A stretch of DNA of 64,000 nucleotides from NCBI GenBank assembly GCA_026414545.1, contig JAOAIU010000058.1:105682-169681 (forward strand). Reading direction: 5' to 3'. Within the stretch, counting starts at the first letter, position 1. Each line of letters begins with the position of its first letter. This stretch comes from Candidatus Saccharicenans sp. Its GTDB lineage: Bacteria > Acidobacteriota > Aminicenantia > Aminicenantales > Saccharicenantaceae. The notes beneath the pieces are model-generated. The model saw only the letters and a program-made list of their open reading frames with translations, had not been told where the DNA came from and did no database searches. Position numbers and translations under genes: made by a program. Below are positions 8,713-17,803 of the stretch, piece after piece.

Positions 8713-9633
8713 TTATTTAATAACTGCCTCTTTTTGGAGGATTTCCTCAAGCTCTGGAGGCAGCGGGCTTTCGAATTCCATTTCTTGGCCGCTGAGCGGA
8801 TGTCTCAGCTTTATCTTCCAGGCATGCAAGAACAGACGCGGATATCTAGTCTTTTGCTCGCTTCGCCCGCCATACCTGGTATCCCCGGCCAGCGGATGGC
8901 CCGTGGCTGACAGATGAACCCGAAGCTGATGGGTTCTGCCGGTGACCGGCTGCAGGGCCAGAAAAGTGCTGTTCTTGAATTCTCTCAGAACCTGGTAATG
9001 GGTAATGGCCACCCGTGGCTTCTTGGTCCGGACTGAAATTTTTTGCCGGTGATGGACATGGCGGCCCAGCGGCAGGTCAATCATTCCCTTTTTCTGCCTG
9101 AACCGCCCGAGGGCCAGGGCCAGATAAGTCTTGTCCACCATTCTTTCTTCAAATTGCCGCCGCAACGACAGGTAGGCTGACTGGGTGCGGGCCACCACCA
9201 TGACCCCGGAAGTATCCTTATCCAGGCGGTGGACTATTCCCGGGCGGGCAGCCGAACCGACGTTCGCTATTTCTGGATAAAGATATAACAATCCATGCAC
9301 CAGGGTGCCTCGCTTTACCCCGGCTCCTGGATGAACCACCAGGCCAGGCGGCTTATCCACCACCACAATATGCTCATCTTCATAAATAATGTGGAAGCTG
9401 ACCGGCTCCGGTTCAAGTCTGTCTTCCGTAACCGATTCGACCAGCCGTAGCTCTATGGCCTCCCCCTCCTTCACTTTCTGTCCCGGCCTGGCTTTCCGGC
9501 CGTTGACCAGAACCAGGCCATCCTTGATGGCTTTCTGTATCTGGGCCCGGCTCAGCTCCGGCAACCTGTTCTTCAGAAAAAGGTCCAGGCGGACATTGCC
9601 GGCCGATTCTACCTGGAATTTTCTCTCAATCAC
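8713..9633 (-). CDS. rluD: RluD-type 23S rRNA pseudouridine synthase
   Basis: 306 residues. An N-terminal S4 RNA-binding domain (residues ~14-75, LSRAQIQKAIKDGLVLVNG) is followed by an RluA-family catalytic domain with the signature HRLDKDTSGVMVVA, whose Asp is the catalytic residue. RluD isomerises uridines in helix 69 of 23S rRNA; the exact target here is inferred from the domain layout. Translation starts at GTG (9633), inside the end of lgt (8-bp overlap), so it is probably translationally coupled. Last gene of ileS-lspA-lgt-rluD. rluD homologues are also next to lspA in many Firmicutes. Confidence 0.9.
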   Translation of the reverse strand: MIERKFQVESAGNVRLDLFLKNRLPELSRAQIQKAIKDGLVLVNGRKARPGQKVKEGEAIELRLVESVTEDRLEPEPVSFHIIYEDEHIVVVDKPPGLVVHPGAGVKRGTLVHGLLYLYPEIANVGSAARPGIVHRLDKDTSGVMVVARTQSAYLSLRRQFEERMVDKTYLALALGRFRQKKGMIDLPLGRHVHHRQKISVRTKKPRVAITHYQVLREFKNSTFLALQPVTGRTHQLRVHLSATGHPLAGDTRYGGRSEQKTRYPRLFLHAWKIKLRHPLSGQEMEFESPLPPELEEILQKEAVIK

Positions 9634-10423
9634 TTTTTCTATGTCTCAACACCCTAAATAATATAAGTCCAGCGGCCAGCCCGGCCAGGCAATAGAGCTG
9701 GGGCAGGGACAGGCTGCCCAGTGGGGTTGTCCCCCTCAGAATGTAGGCCTTTAATTCATGGTCTCCCCGGAAATACTCGGTGAAAAAACGAATGATTGAA
9801 TAATTGATTATGTACAGGCTGAAAACCTGCCCGGAAAATTTTTTCCGCTTCAGGAGCGCGAATAAAAACACAAAATTGATAAAATTCAGTAAGGCCTCGT
9901 ACAGCTGAACTGGATGCAAGGGAATGTTGAGTGGAATTCCGGTCAGCTCATGGGCATATTCACTCTTAAAAACTACAGCCCAGGGCAGTGAACATTCCCG
10001 GCCATAGCAGCAACTGGCAGAAAAACAACCCAGGCGTCCGAAGCCATGACCAAGGGCCACGGCCGGGGCTACCAGGTCGGCTGTGGGCCAGAATGGAATT
10101 TTCTTTTTCTTAAAATAAATAATCGCAAAAATTACTCCAAAAGTCAGGCCCCCCTGGAAAACCCCGCCCGACCTGGCCAGGGACAGGAGCTCGCCCGGGT
10201 TTTCCAGGTAGTAAGAAAAATGGCTGAAGAATAAGATTAACTTGGCCCCGAGCAGAGAAATTAAGATTATCCAGAAGGCGGCATCCAGCAGTTTATTGGT
10301 GTCGTAACCGAGTTTTCTGGCTTGAACGTAGATGAACCAGAGGGCGGCGGCCACCCCCAGGGCCATGAAGAAACCGTAGGTATGAACCGTTATTGGGCCG
10401 ATTCGGAAGAGGATGGGGAACAT
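9626..10423 (-). CDS. lgt: prolipoprotein diacylglyceryl transferase
   Basis: 265 residues, the usual Lgt length, with ~7 membrane segments. The Lgt signature is HGFGRLGCFSASCCYG, and the N-terminal YGFFMALG motif is also present. It transfers diacylglycerol from phosphatidylglycerol to the lipobox cysteine of prolipoproteins at the inner membrane, the step before LspA cleavage. Its start lies 34 bp inside the end of lspA, so the two lipoprotein-maturation enzymes are made from one message, probably with coupled translation. Confidence 0.93.
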   Translation of the reverse strand: MFPILFRIGPITVHTYGFFMALGVAAALWFIYVQARKLGYDTNKLLDAAFWIILISLLGAKLILFFSHFSYYLENPGELLSLARSGGVFQGGLTFGVIFAIIYFKKKKIPFWPTADLVAPAVALGHGFGRLGCFSASCCYGRECSLPWAVVFKSEYAHELTGIPLNIPLHPVQLYEALLNFINFVFLFALLKRKKFSGQVFSLYIINYSIIRFFTEYFRGDHELKAYILRGTTPLGSLSLPQLYCLAGLAAGLILFRVLRHRKSD

Positions 10424-10905
10424 TTCTTTGGACTCCTGAAAAGATTAACCACCAGCAGGGCCGCCCCGACGCTGATGCAGCTATCGGCCAGGTTGAAAAA
10501 CGGCCAGTGAAACTTACCGGCGTAGAAGTCTAGGAAATCAATCACATAACCCCGAAAGATACGGTCCAGAATATTGCCCATGGCCCCGCTGATAATCAGG
10601 GCAAAGGAAATCCTGGTCAAAAACATTTCGGGCGGCGTTTTCAAAAAATAATAGGTCACCACGGCAAAGGCTAGCAGGGCCCCGACGTTGAGAAAAACCA
10701 GGGCCAGAGAGTTGCTGCTGTTCCCCAGAAACCCAAAGATGGCTCCCCGGTTATGAACCCTGGTCAGGTTGAAAAAGCCCGGGATCACTTCCACTACCTG
10801 ATAGAGCCCCAGGGACCTGGCCACCAGGAACTTGGTCAGCTGGTCCATAGCCAGCCAGAACAGGATGAAAATTATATAGAAATAATTCTTCCTGAAAATG
10901 GTCAT
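10390..10905 (-). CDS. lspA: lipoprotein signal peptidase (signal peptidase II)
   Basis: 171 residues with four predicted membrane segments. The two catalytic Asp motifs are visible: SGAMGNILDRIFRGYVIDF and NLADSCISVG. It cleaves the signal peptide from diacylglyceryl-modified prolipoproteins. I place the start at the ATG at 10905, which overlaps the ileS stop as ATGA; the longer frame to 10944 only re-reads the end of ileS. There is no strong ribosome site, which fits translational coupling to ileS. ileS-lspA adjacency is also known from E. coli. Confidence 0.93.
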   Translation of the reverse strand: MTIFRKNYFYIIFILFWLAMDQLTKFLVARSLGLYQVVEVIPGFFNLTRVHNRGAIFGFLGNSSNSLALVFLNVGALLAFAVVTYYFLKTPPEMFLTRISFALIISGAMGNILDRIFRGYVIDFLDFYAGKFHWPFFNLADSCISVGAALLVVNLFRSPKKCSPSSSESAQ

Positions 10906-13688
10906 GGTTTGAGTTTCACTTCCTCCCTGAGCACCCGGGCACAACGTTCACAGATAGCTGGATAGTCAGGGTCCTGGCCGACGCTTGCTGAATAATTCCA
11001 GCAACGCTCGCATTTCTGCCCACCGGCCCGGGCTACCGACACCGTCAGCACACCGTCCTCTGCGGGCCTGACTTCAACTTCGGAGACGATGAACAGTGCC
11101 GGCAGGTCAGCCCTGAATTCCTCCAGAAGGTCAAAGGTTTCCTCGGGAGCCTGGAAAACCAATCTGGCCTCAAGGCTATTGCCTATCAGCCTGGCTTCCC
11201 GGGCCTTTTCCATCTCTTTCTGGACCTGCTCTCTTATTTCCAGCAGGCGCTCGACCTTCTGCATAGATTCCGCTTCGAGCCAGGACCGTCCGTCTTCGGG
11301 AAAATCACAGAGATGAACTGAATCGGCCTTATCCTTGAAATCCGGCATGGCTTCCCAGGCCTCGTCGGTGGTGAAGGGCAAGATGGGGGCCATCAGCCTC
11401 AAGGTATTTTCCAGCACCAGGAATATGGCAGTCTGTCCGGACCGGCGCAACCTGGATTGCGGACCGGAGCAGTACATCCGGTCCTTGATCACATCTAGGT
11501 AGAAGGCACTGAGGTCCACGGTGAAAAAGTTATATAGAGAATGAAAAACGATGTGAAATTCATAGTCCTCGTAGGCTTTGACCACCCTCTGTCGCACCTG
11601 ACGGGCCTTCTCCAGAATCCAGCGGTCGAGCCAGAGCAGCTCTCCCGGTGGCAGGCTGTCGGTATCGGGATGGAAATCATACAGGTTGCCCAGTAGAAAA
11701 CGCCAGGTATTACGAATTTTTCGGTAGGCTTCAACCAGCCGCTGCAGGATTTCCTGGCCAAAGCGGGCATCTTCCTTGTAGTTGAGCATGGCCACCCAGA
11801 GCCGCAGGATTTCAGCCCCATGTTTGGAAATAATCTCGCCAGGCTCAATGATATTGCCCAGCGACTTGGACATGGCCCGGCCCTGCTCGTCCAGGACAAA
11901 ACCGTGAGTCAGGCAGGTCCGGTAGGGCGAACCGTTCCTGGCTCCAACCCCGATCACCAGGGAACTGTTGAACCAGCCCCGGTACTGGTCATGACCTTCG
12001 ACATAGAGGTCAGCCGGCCAGGGCAACTGCGGGCTCTTGCCCAGGATGCCGTGGCTGGCCCCTGATTCAAACCAGACATCCAGGATATTGTTTTCCTTCT
12101 TGAACCTTCGGTCGCCGCAGGCCGGGCATTTTTGCTTTGGCGGCAACAGCTCGGAAGCTGACTTCTCAAACCAGGCGTTGGAGCCATGCTTTTCAAATAT
12201 ATCGGCCACTTTTCTGGTTATCTTCTCATCGGCCAGGATGTGTCCACAATTCTCGCAATAAAAGGCCGGGATGGGCACGCCCCAGGACCTCTGGCGCGAG
12301 ATGCACCAGTCCGGCCGGCTTTGCATCATGTTGGCTATTCTCTCTTCACCCCAGTATGGAATCCAGCGAATCTTCTTTATTTCTTCCAGAGTCTTTTCCC
12401 GCAGACCATTCTTGTCCATGGAGATAAACCACTGCTCGGTGGCCCTGAAGATAACCGGCTGCTTACAACGCCAGCAATGCGGATAGGAATGACTGACCTC
12501 AGACTGTTTGAGCAGAGTCCCTTCCCTCTCCATATCTGAGACAATCCTGGGGTTGGCCTCAAAGACGTTAAGTCCGCCGTAACGTTCAACCTGAGCCAGG
12601 AACCGACCTTCTTCATCAACCGGCGTATAGATATCCAGTCCGTAAGCCATGCCGGTCAGGTAATCGTCGTATCCATGTCCGGGGGCGGTATGGACACAAC
12701 CGGTTCCGTCCTCCAGGGTGACATAATCGGCCAGGACAAAAACAGATTCCCGGTTGATGAAAGGATGCCGGGCCTTCAAACCTTCCAGATCCCGCCCGGT
12801 CATCACGGCCAGCTCATGGTAGCCGCTCCAGCCCAGTTCCTCGGCTACCACCGGCAGCAACCTCCTGGCCATTATGAAAACTTCATCGCCTACCTCGGCC
12901 GCTGAATATTCATAATCCGGATGGAAGGCAACGGCCAGGTTGGCCGGCAGAGTCCAGGGAGTTGTTGTCCAGATAATAACCGAAATCTTCTTGCCGCCAA
13001 GCTGGGGGAACTTCCCCGATAGGTCTGAGAGCAGGGGGAATTTGACATAAATGGACGGGGATTTCTTTTCTTTGTATTCAATCTCAGCCTCAGCCAGAGC
13101 CGTCTGGCAATGAAGGCACCAGTGAACTGGTCTTTTCCCCTTGTAGATGTTGCCGGAAGCAAAGAATTCGGCCAGGAATCTCAGGATGTCGGCCTCATAG
13201 CCAGGATTCATGGTCAGATAGGGATTTTTCCAATCACCGAAAACTCCCAGGCGCCGAAACTCATCCCTCTGGATATCGATGAATTTCAGGGCATACTTGC
13301 GGCATTCTTCCCTGATGTCGATGACCGACATCTCCTTTTTCCTGGCCCCCAGCATCTGGTCCACTCTGATTTCAATGGGTAAACCGTGGCAATCCCAGCC
13401 CGGGACATAAGGAGACAGATACCCCATCATAGTCCGGGACTTGACGATGAAATCTTTGAGAATCTTATTGAGAGCAGTTCCCAGATGAATGTGGCCATTG
13501 GCATAGGGTGGGCCGTCGTGCAGGACGAAAGTCGGCCGACCTTGCCGGTTCTGGATAATCTTTTCATAGAGGTCCAGACGGTCCCATTTCTTGATTATTT
13601 CCGGTTCTTTCTGGGCCAGCTGGGCCTTCATAGCAAAAGAAGTCTGGGGCAGATTCAGGCTCTTTTTCAGGTCAATCGGTTCAGACAT
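10902..13688 (-). CDS. ileS: isoleucyl-tRNA synthetase
   Basis: 928 residues, class I synthetase. The HIGH motif is in PPYANGHIHLG, the KMSKS motif is AMSKSLGN, and a WCISRQRSWGVPIPAFYC segment follows the editing domain. The C-terminus has a zinc-binding CxxC pair (CERCWNY, CERCARVL). It charges tRNA-Ile and edits Val. GGAG lies 7 bases upstream of the ATG at 13688; the TTG two codons earlier is too close to that site. It heads the four-gene cluster ileS-lspA-lgt-rluD, in which each gene overlaps the next. Confidence 0.95.
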   Translation of the reverse strand: MSEPIDLKKSLNLPQTSFAMKAQLAQKEPEIIKKWDRLDLYEKIIQNRQGRPTFVLHDGPPYANGHIHLGTALNKILKDFIVKSRTMMGYLSPYVPGWDCHGLPIEIRVDQMLGARKKEMSVIDIREECRKYALKFIDIQRDEFRRLGVFGDWKNPYLTMNPGYEADILRFLAEFFASGNIYKGKRPVHWCLHCQTALAEAEIEYKEKKSPSIYVKFPLLSDLSGKFPQLGGKKISVIIWTTTPWTLPANLAVAFHPDYEYSAAEVGDEVFIMARRLLPVVAEELGWSGYHELAVMTGRDLEGLKARHPFINRESVFVLADYVTLEDGTGCVHTAPGHGYDDYLTGMAYGLDIYTPVDEEGRFLAQVERYGGLNVFEANPRIVSDMEREGTLLKQSEVSHSYPHCWRCKQPVIFRATEQWFISMDKNGLREKTLEEIKKIRWIPYWGEERIANMMQSRPDWCISRQRSWGVPIPAFYCENCGHILADEKITRKVADIFEKHGSNAWFEKSASELLPPKQKCPACGDRRFKKENNILDVWFESGASHGILGKSPQLPWPADLYVEGHDQYRGWFNSSLVIGVGARNGSPYRTCLTHGFVLDEQGRAMSKSLGNIIEPGEIISKHGAEILRLWVAMLNYKEDARFGQEILQRLVEAYRKIRNTWRFLLGNLYDFHPDTDSLPPGELLWLDRWILEKARQVRQRVVKAYEDYEFHIVFHSLYNFFTVDLSAFYLDVIKDRMYCSGPQSRLRRSGQTAIFLVLENTLRLMAPILPFTTDEAWEAMPDFKDKADSVHLCDFPEDGRSWLEAESMQKVERLLEIREQVQKEMEKAREARLIGNSLEARLVFQAPEETFDLLEEFRADLPALFIVSEVEVRPAEDGVLTVSVARAGGQKCERCWNYSASVGQDPDYPAICERCARVLREEVKLKP

Positions 13689-13721
13689 CGGCAATCTCCA
13701 CCGGGCAAATCAATTTTTTCT

Positions 13722-13727
13722 ATTATA
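13722..13727 (-). promoter_or_regulatory. -10 element upstream of ileS
   Basis: A perfect TATAAT on the minus strand, 33 bases before the ileS start codon. No recognisable -35 stands at 16-18 bp, so it may depend on an activator or be fortuitous. Confidence 0.35.
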
Positions 13728-13776
13728 GAACAGCTTGTCTCAATCTGCCACTGCCCGGGGGTAAATTTCCAGCGTC

Positions 13777-15363
13777 TCAGTCCTGGCGGAAATGACAGCC
13801 GCGGCTTTCGGTGTTGGCCAGGGCTGCCTGGGTAATCATCAGGGCCACCTGGATGCCGTGCCGGAGGTCGACAATTTCCGGGTCCATGGGAGCTTCCCGG
13901 TAAAATTTGTCTATCCGGTGTTTCAGGTATTCCAGGTCGGCTCTGGCCCTTTCCAGCCTTTTGGCCGTCCTGATTATTCCGGCATAGTTCCACATGGTGC
14001 TCCTGATGGTAGCCCAATCCTGATGGATCAGAGCCGGGTCGATATCCTCTTCGTTTTCCGGATAGTACCAGGGACGGATCAGTGATGGATTGTAAGGGAA
14101 ACCCGGCTGGAAATTCTCGGCAATGTGTCGGACGGCCCTGATAGCCCAGACCAGCCCTTCCAGCAATGAAGTGGAAGCCAGACGGTTAGCTCCATGAAGG
14201 CCGCTGCAAGCCACCTCGCCCACGGCATAAAGACCCCGGAGCGAGCTCCTCCCCCAGGTATCAACCAGAACCCCGCCGCAGCAGAAATGGGCAGCCGGAA
14301 CCACCGGAATAGGTTCCCGGGTGATATCGATACCGTATTGCAGGCAGGTCCTGTATATGTAGGGAAACCTTTTTTTAATATCGACCCGGGCATAGCTGGC
14401 CAGATCCAGCAGAACGTAACTGGAGTTGGTATTAATCATTTCCTGGTAAATAGCTCTGGCCACTTCATCCCTTGGAGCCAGGTCTTTCTGCGGGCTATAT
14501 TTTTCCATGAAAGTCCGGCCATCCCTGGTCTTCAGCCTGGCCCCCTCTCCCCTGACCGACTCGGATATCAGAAAACCGTCAGCCTCGCGGTGATAGAGGG
14601 AAGTCGGGTGAAACTGAATGTATTCCATGTTCACTATCCTGGCTCCGGCCCTCAAGGCCATGGCATATCCGGCTCCGATGGTGGTCCGCGGGTTCGAGGT
14701 GAACTGATACACAGCTCCGCAACCGCCGGTGGCCAGGATGGTCTGGGGAGCCAGGAATTTCTTCACCTTTCTTGTCCGGTTATCGAGGACGTAGGCCCCG
14801 AGGCAGCACGGCTCCCGGTAATAACTCAAAGGGCTGGTAGAATGGTGGGGCACAGTCAGAAGGTCTACGGCCGTATGCTCAAAAAAGAGGTGAACATTCG
14901 GAAACTGCCGGAGCCTGTCCATGAGAGCGGTGGAAATTCTCCGGCCGGTGGCGTCCTCCACGTGAAGAATCCGACGCCGGGAATGGCCTCCTTCCAGAGC
15001 ATAATCCAGTTTCTCCGGCGAAGAGCGGGCGAAGGGGATCTTCAATTCCCCGAACAGAATCCGGTCGATAGCCTGCTGGCCTTCGCTAACCAGCACCTCG
15101 ACGGCCTCGGGGTTGTTGATATTATCCCCGGCCTTCAGGATATCGGCCTTTAGCAGCTCGGGGTCGTCATCGTCTCCGAAAGAGACTATGCCCCCCTGGG
15201 CCCAGAAGGTGTTGGAACCTTCGGGACCGGAAGACTTAACCACCAGGTTTACTTCCAGCCCCAGGCCAGCCGCTTCCAGGGCTGCCGTGGCCCCGGCCAC
15301 GCCCCCGCCGATGATCAACAGGTCCGAAAAGTATTCTTCCTGCTGGGAATTTTTCTTCATCAT
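13777..15363 (-). CDS. nadB: L-aspartate oxidase
   Basis: 528 residues. An N-terminal FAD-binding Rossmann motif (IIGGGVAGATAALEAAGLG) is followed by the succinate dehydrogenase / fumarate reductase flavoprotein fold: WAQGG, the RRILH segment, HPTSLY and PAAHFCCGGV. The C-terminal helical domain is present. It oxidises L-aspartate to iminoaspartate, the first step of NAD synthesis. The 13-bp gap after nadC on the same strand indicates a nadC-nadB operon. Quinolinate synthase (nadA), which should act between them, is not in the window. No clear ribosome site precedes the ATG. Confidence 0.93.
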   Translation of the reverse strand: MMKKNSQQEEYFSDLLIIGGGVAGATAALEAAGLGLEVNLVVKSSGPEGSNTFWAQGGIVSFGDDDDPELLKADILKAGDNINNPEAVEVLVSEGQQAIDRILFGELKIPFARSSPEKLDYALEGGHSRRRILHVEDATGRRISTALMDRLRQFPNVHLFFEHTAVDLLTVPHHSTSPLSYYREPCCLGAYVLDNRTRKVKKFLAPQTILATGGCGAVYQFTSNPRTTIGAGYAMALRAGARIVNMEYIQFHPTSLYHREADGFLISESVRGEGARLKTRDGRTFMEKYSPQKDLAPRDEVARAIYQEMINTNSSYVLLDLASYARVDIKKRFPYIYRTCLQYGIDITREPIPVVPAAHFCCGGVLVDTWGRSSLRGLYAVGEVACSGLHGANRLASTSLLEGLVWAIRAVRHIAENFQPGFPYNPSLIRPWYYPENEEDIDPALIHQDWATIRSTMWNYAGIIRTAKRLERARADLEYLKHRIDKFYREAPMDPEIVDLRHGIQVALMITQAALANTESRGCHFRQD

Positions 15364-15376
15364 TGGTTATATGTTA

Positions 15377-16219
15377 TCAAAGAAATTCAAGTGAAATATC
15401 GGCCGACCTGAATGAATGGGTCAGGGCTCCGACTGATATGTAATTAACTCCGGCCAGTGCCAGTTGGCGAATATTCTGAAGGCTGACCCGCCCCGAAACT
15501 TCCACTGGCACGCGGCCCGAAACCAGCTTCACAGCCGCCTTGATTTCTTCCATTGGCATGTTATCAAGCATGATCCAGTCGGCACCATTTTCCAGGGCTT
15601 CCCGGACCTCGGCCAGGCTGGTGGTTTCGACTTCAATCTTGATATTGGTCAGATTCCTGCTTTTCAGGAACTCCCTGGCTCGCTCCAAGGCCGGAGAAAT
15701 TCCTCCGGCCAGCCTGATATGGTTATCCTTAATCAACATCATGTCGGACAGGCTCATCCGGTGGTTGGTCCCCCCACCCATTCTGACAGCATATTTCTCC
15801 AGCTGCCGCCAGCCGGGAGTGGTCTTCCTGGTATCCAGAATAATGGCTCCTGTACCGCGGGTGGCCTCGACAAATGACCTGGTCAGGCTGGCTATGCCCG
15901 AAAGCCTCTGGAGGAAATTGAGCGCGGTTCTCTCTCCCTTCAGTAGCGAGGCAGCCCGGCCCCTGACCTCGGCCAGGACCTGCCCGGATTTGAACTCCTG
16001 GCTATCCTCCAGCTTTCTTATGAACTCGACACCGGAGTCCAGCTTGAGGAAAACCCTGGCTGCTACTTCTATGCCGGCCAGTACCCCGTCCTGCTTGGCC
16101 TGGAATATTGCCCTGGCCATGGCTTCTTCCTTAATCACTGCTTCGGTGGTAATATCTCCGGCCGGAAGGTCTTCAGCCAGCGCCAGGTCTATCAGGTGGT
16201 CAATTATCTGCCAGTCCAT
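15377..16219 (-). CDS. nadC: nicotinate-nucleotide pyrophosphorylase (quinolinate phosphoribosyltransferase)
   Basis: 280 residues, the normal length. Motifs: AEDLPAGDITTEAVI at the N-terminus, LNFLQRLSGIASLT, ILDTRKTTPGWR (binding quinolinate and PRPP), and the C-terminal EVSGRVSLQNIRQLALAGVNYISVGALTHS barrel strands. It makes nicotinate mononucleotide from quinolinate. It is first in the nadC-nadB operon. The ATG has no ribosome site, but a near-consensus promoter ends 8 bases upstream, so the message is probably leaderless. Confidence 0.95.
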   Translation of the reverse strand: MDWQIIDHLIDLALAEDLPAGDITTEAVIKEEAMARAIFQAKQDGVLAGIEVAARVFLKLDSGVEFIRKLEDSQEFKSGQVLAEVRGRAASLLKGERTALNFLQRLSGIASLTRSFVEATRGTGAIILDTRKTTPGWRQLEKYAVRMGGGTNHRMSLSDMMLIKDNHIRLAGGISPALERAREFLKSRNLTNIKIEVETTSLAEVREALENGADWIMLDNMPMEEIKAAVKLVSGRVPVEVSGRVSLQNIRQLALAGVNYISVGALTHSFRSADISLEFL

Positions 16220-16227
16220 TGAAGTTG

Positions 16228-16256
16228 ATTATATGAGTTTATTAGAGAAGCGTCAA
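16228..16256 (-). promoter_or_regulatory. strong sigma-70 promoter of nadC-nadB, positioned for leaderless transcription
   Basis: Minus strand: TTGACG (16256-16251), exactly 17 bp, then TATAAT (16233-16228). Only 8 bases separate the -10 from the nadC ATG at 16219, so transcription should start at or within two bases of the start codon. No ribosome site fits in the gap. Confidence 0.7.
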
Positions 16257-16363
16257 CCATACTCAGGCTCCCGCCGCCAGAAAAAATAGGCCGGCTGTCT
16301 TGCTACTGACCTGGTTTTGTGGCAAAATTCTTCCTAATTTTTGACCGGGCAAAGGATGAGGTA

Positions 16364-17803
16364 ATGGTTAGACGGAAAATATCTGCCAAAGCGGAACTGC
16401 CAGATTTTCAGCTTAAACCGGCAGACCTGAAAAGAATTCTATCACTGGCCCTGGCCCGGGGAGGAGACTTTGCCGATATCTTCCTGGAATACCGAACTTC
16501 GCTATCCATCCTCATGGAAGAAGACATAATAAAAGAATCTTCCGAAAGTGTCACCATGGGGCTGGGGCTCCGGGTTATCCACAGGGACAGGACCGGTTAT
16601 GCTTATACCAATGACCTGTCGGAAGAAAAACTCCGCTCGGTGGCCCTGACGGCCTCGGCCATAGCCAGCTCTCGAACCCGTCAGCTGAGACCGATTCGTT
16701 TCAGACTGCAGAGGCCGGATGGAGATGTGGCCCGGGCCAGACTGGTGGCCACAACCCGTCCTCTCCAGGAAAAAATAAAACTGGTAGAAAGGGCATACCA
16801 GTCGGCCCTGCGCCATGACCCGGTCATAAAAAAAGTGCAGGTGGCCTACGGAGAATCGATGCAGTATGTCCGGATAATGAATTCAGAAGGGTTGTGTGTC
16901 GAGGATAAAAGGCCGATGGTTAAACTGGTAGCCATGGCCCTGGCTGAAAAGAATGGCCGGCGCGAATCTGGTTTCTGCGGAGGCGGTGGCCGAGTTGGCC
17001 TGGAGTACTTCGACCGCCAGCTGAGACCCGAAACCATCGGGCAGGAAGCCGCGGCTGAAGCCTGCCTCCTGCTGGAGGCCGTCGACCCGCCTGCCGGTGA
17101 GATGCCGGTGGTGCTGTCTCCCGGACACAGCGGAGTGCTCATCCACGAAGCGGTGGGACATCTGCTTGAGGCTGATTTCATTCGCAAGAAGACCTCAGTC
17201 CTCTGGAACAAACTCGGAAAAAACGTGGGCTCCCAACAGCTCAATATCTATGACGACCCGACGCTTCCCGGCTTCCGGGGTTCTTACAATTTTGACGACG
17301 AAGGCAGCCGCCCGCAAAAAACTCTGCTGGTGGAGAAGGGAGTGGTCCGGGGTTTTCTTCAGGACATGCTCTCCTCCCGGCTGATGAAAAAAGACAAAAC
17401 AGGGCATGGCCGCCGCCAGGATTTTTCCTGCTGGCCGCTGCCCCGCATGGCCAATACCTATATCGACCGGGGTGAATACGACCCGGAAGAAATCATCCGC
17501 AGCGTGAAAAAGGGATTTTACGTCAGCCGCTTGTCGGGAGGCCAGGTGGAGGACTCCGGACAGTTTACCTTCTCGGTAACCCTTGGTTACCTGATAGAAG
17601 ATGGACGGCTGGGACGGCCAGTCAGGCAGGCCACTCTGATCGGCACCAATCTTGATATCCTGCAAAAGGTGGAGATGGTCGGAAGCGACCTGGAGTTTGG
17701 CTGGCAGACTGGAACCTGTTCCAAGGAAGGCCAGGACGTCCCTGTGGCCGACGGCTGTCCGACCATGAAGATTTCTGGAATGACCGTCGGAGGGCTCAGA
17801 TGA
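16364..17803 (+). CDS. tldD: TldD metalloprotease subunit
   Basis: 479 residues from the ATG at 16364, which has AAGGA 7 bases upstream. A longer frame begins at a GTG at 16319 and has no ribosome site. The zinc-protease motif HEAVGH is at residues 261-266 (VLIHEAVGHLLEADF). TldD pairs with TldE in a heterodimeric peptidase that threads and trims unfolded peptides and matures some peptide natural products. The stop overlaps the tldE start as ATGA. The two genes diverge from nadC. Nothing nearby encodes a precursor peptide I can recognise. Confidence 0.92.
   Translation: MVRRKISAKAELPDFQLKPADLKRILSLALARGGDFADIFLEYRTSLSILMEEDIIKESSESVTMGLGLRVIHRDRTGYAYTNDLSEEKLRSVALTASAIASSRTRQLRPIRFRLQRPDGDVARARLVATTRPLQEKIKLVERAYQSALRHDPVIKKVQVAYGESMQYVRIMNSEGLCVEDKRPMVKLVAMALAEKNGRRESGFCGGGGRVGLEYFDRQLRPETIGQEAAAEACLLLEAVDPPAGEMPVVLSPGHSGVLIHEAVGHLLEADFIRKKTSVLWNKLGKNVGSQQLNIYDDPTLPGFRGSYNFDDEGSRPQKTLLVEKGVVRGFLQDMLSSRLMKKDKTGHGRRQDFSCWPLPRMANTYIDRGEYDPEEIIRSVKKGFYVSRLSGGQVEDSGQFTFSVTLGYLIEDGRLGRPVRQATLIGTNLDILQKVEMVGSDLEFGWQTGTCSKEGQDVPVADGCPTMKISGMTVGGLR

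Noticed and set aside
14194-15153. 319-codon open frame antisense to nadB
   Set aside because: Shadow of nadB; no domain, no ribosome site.
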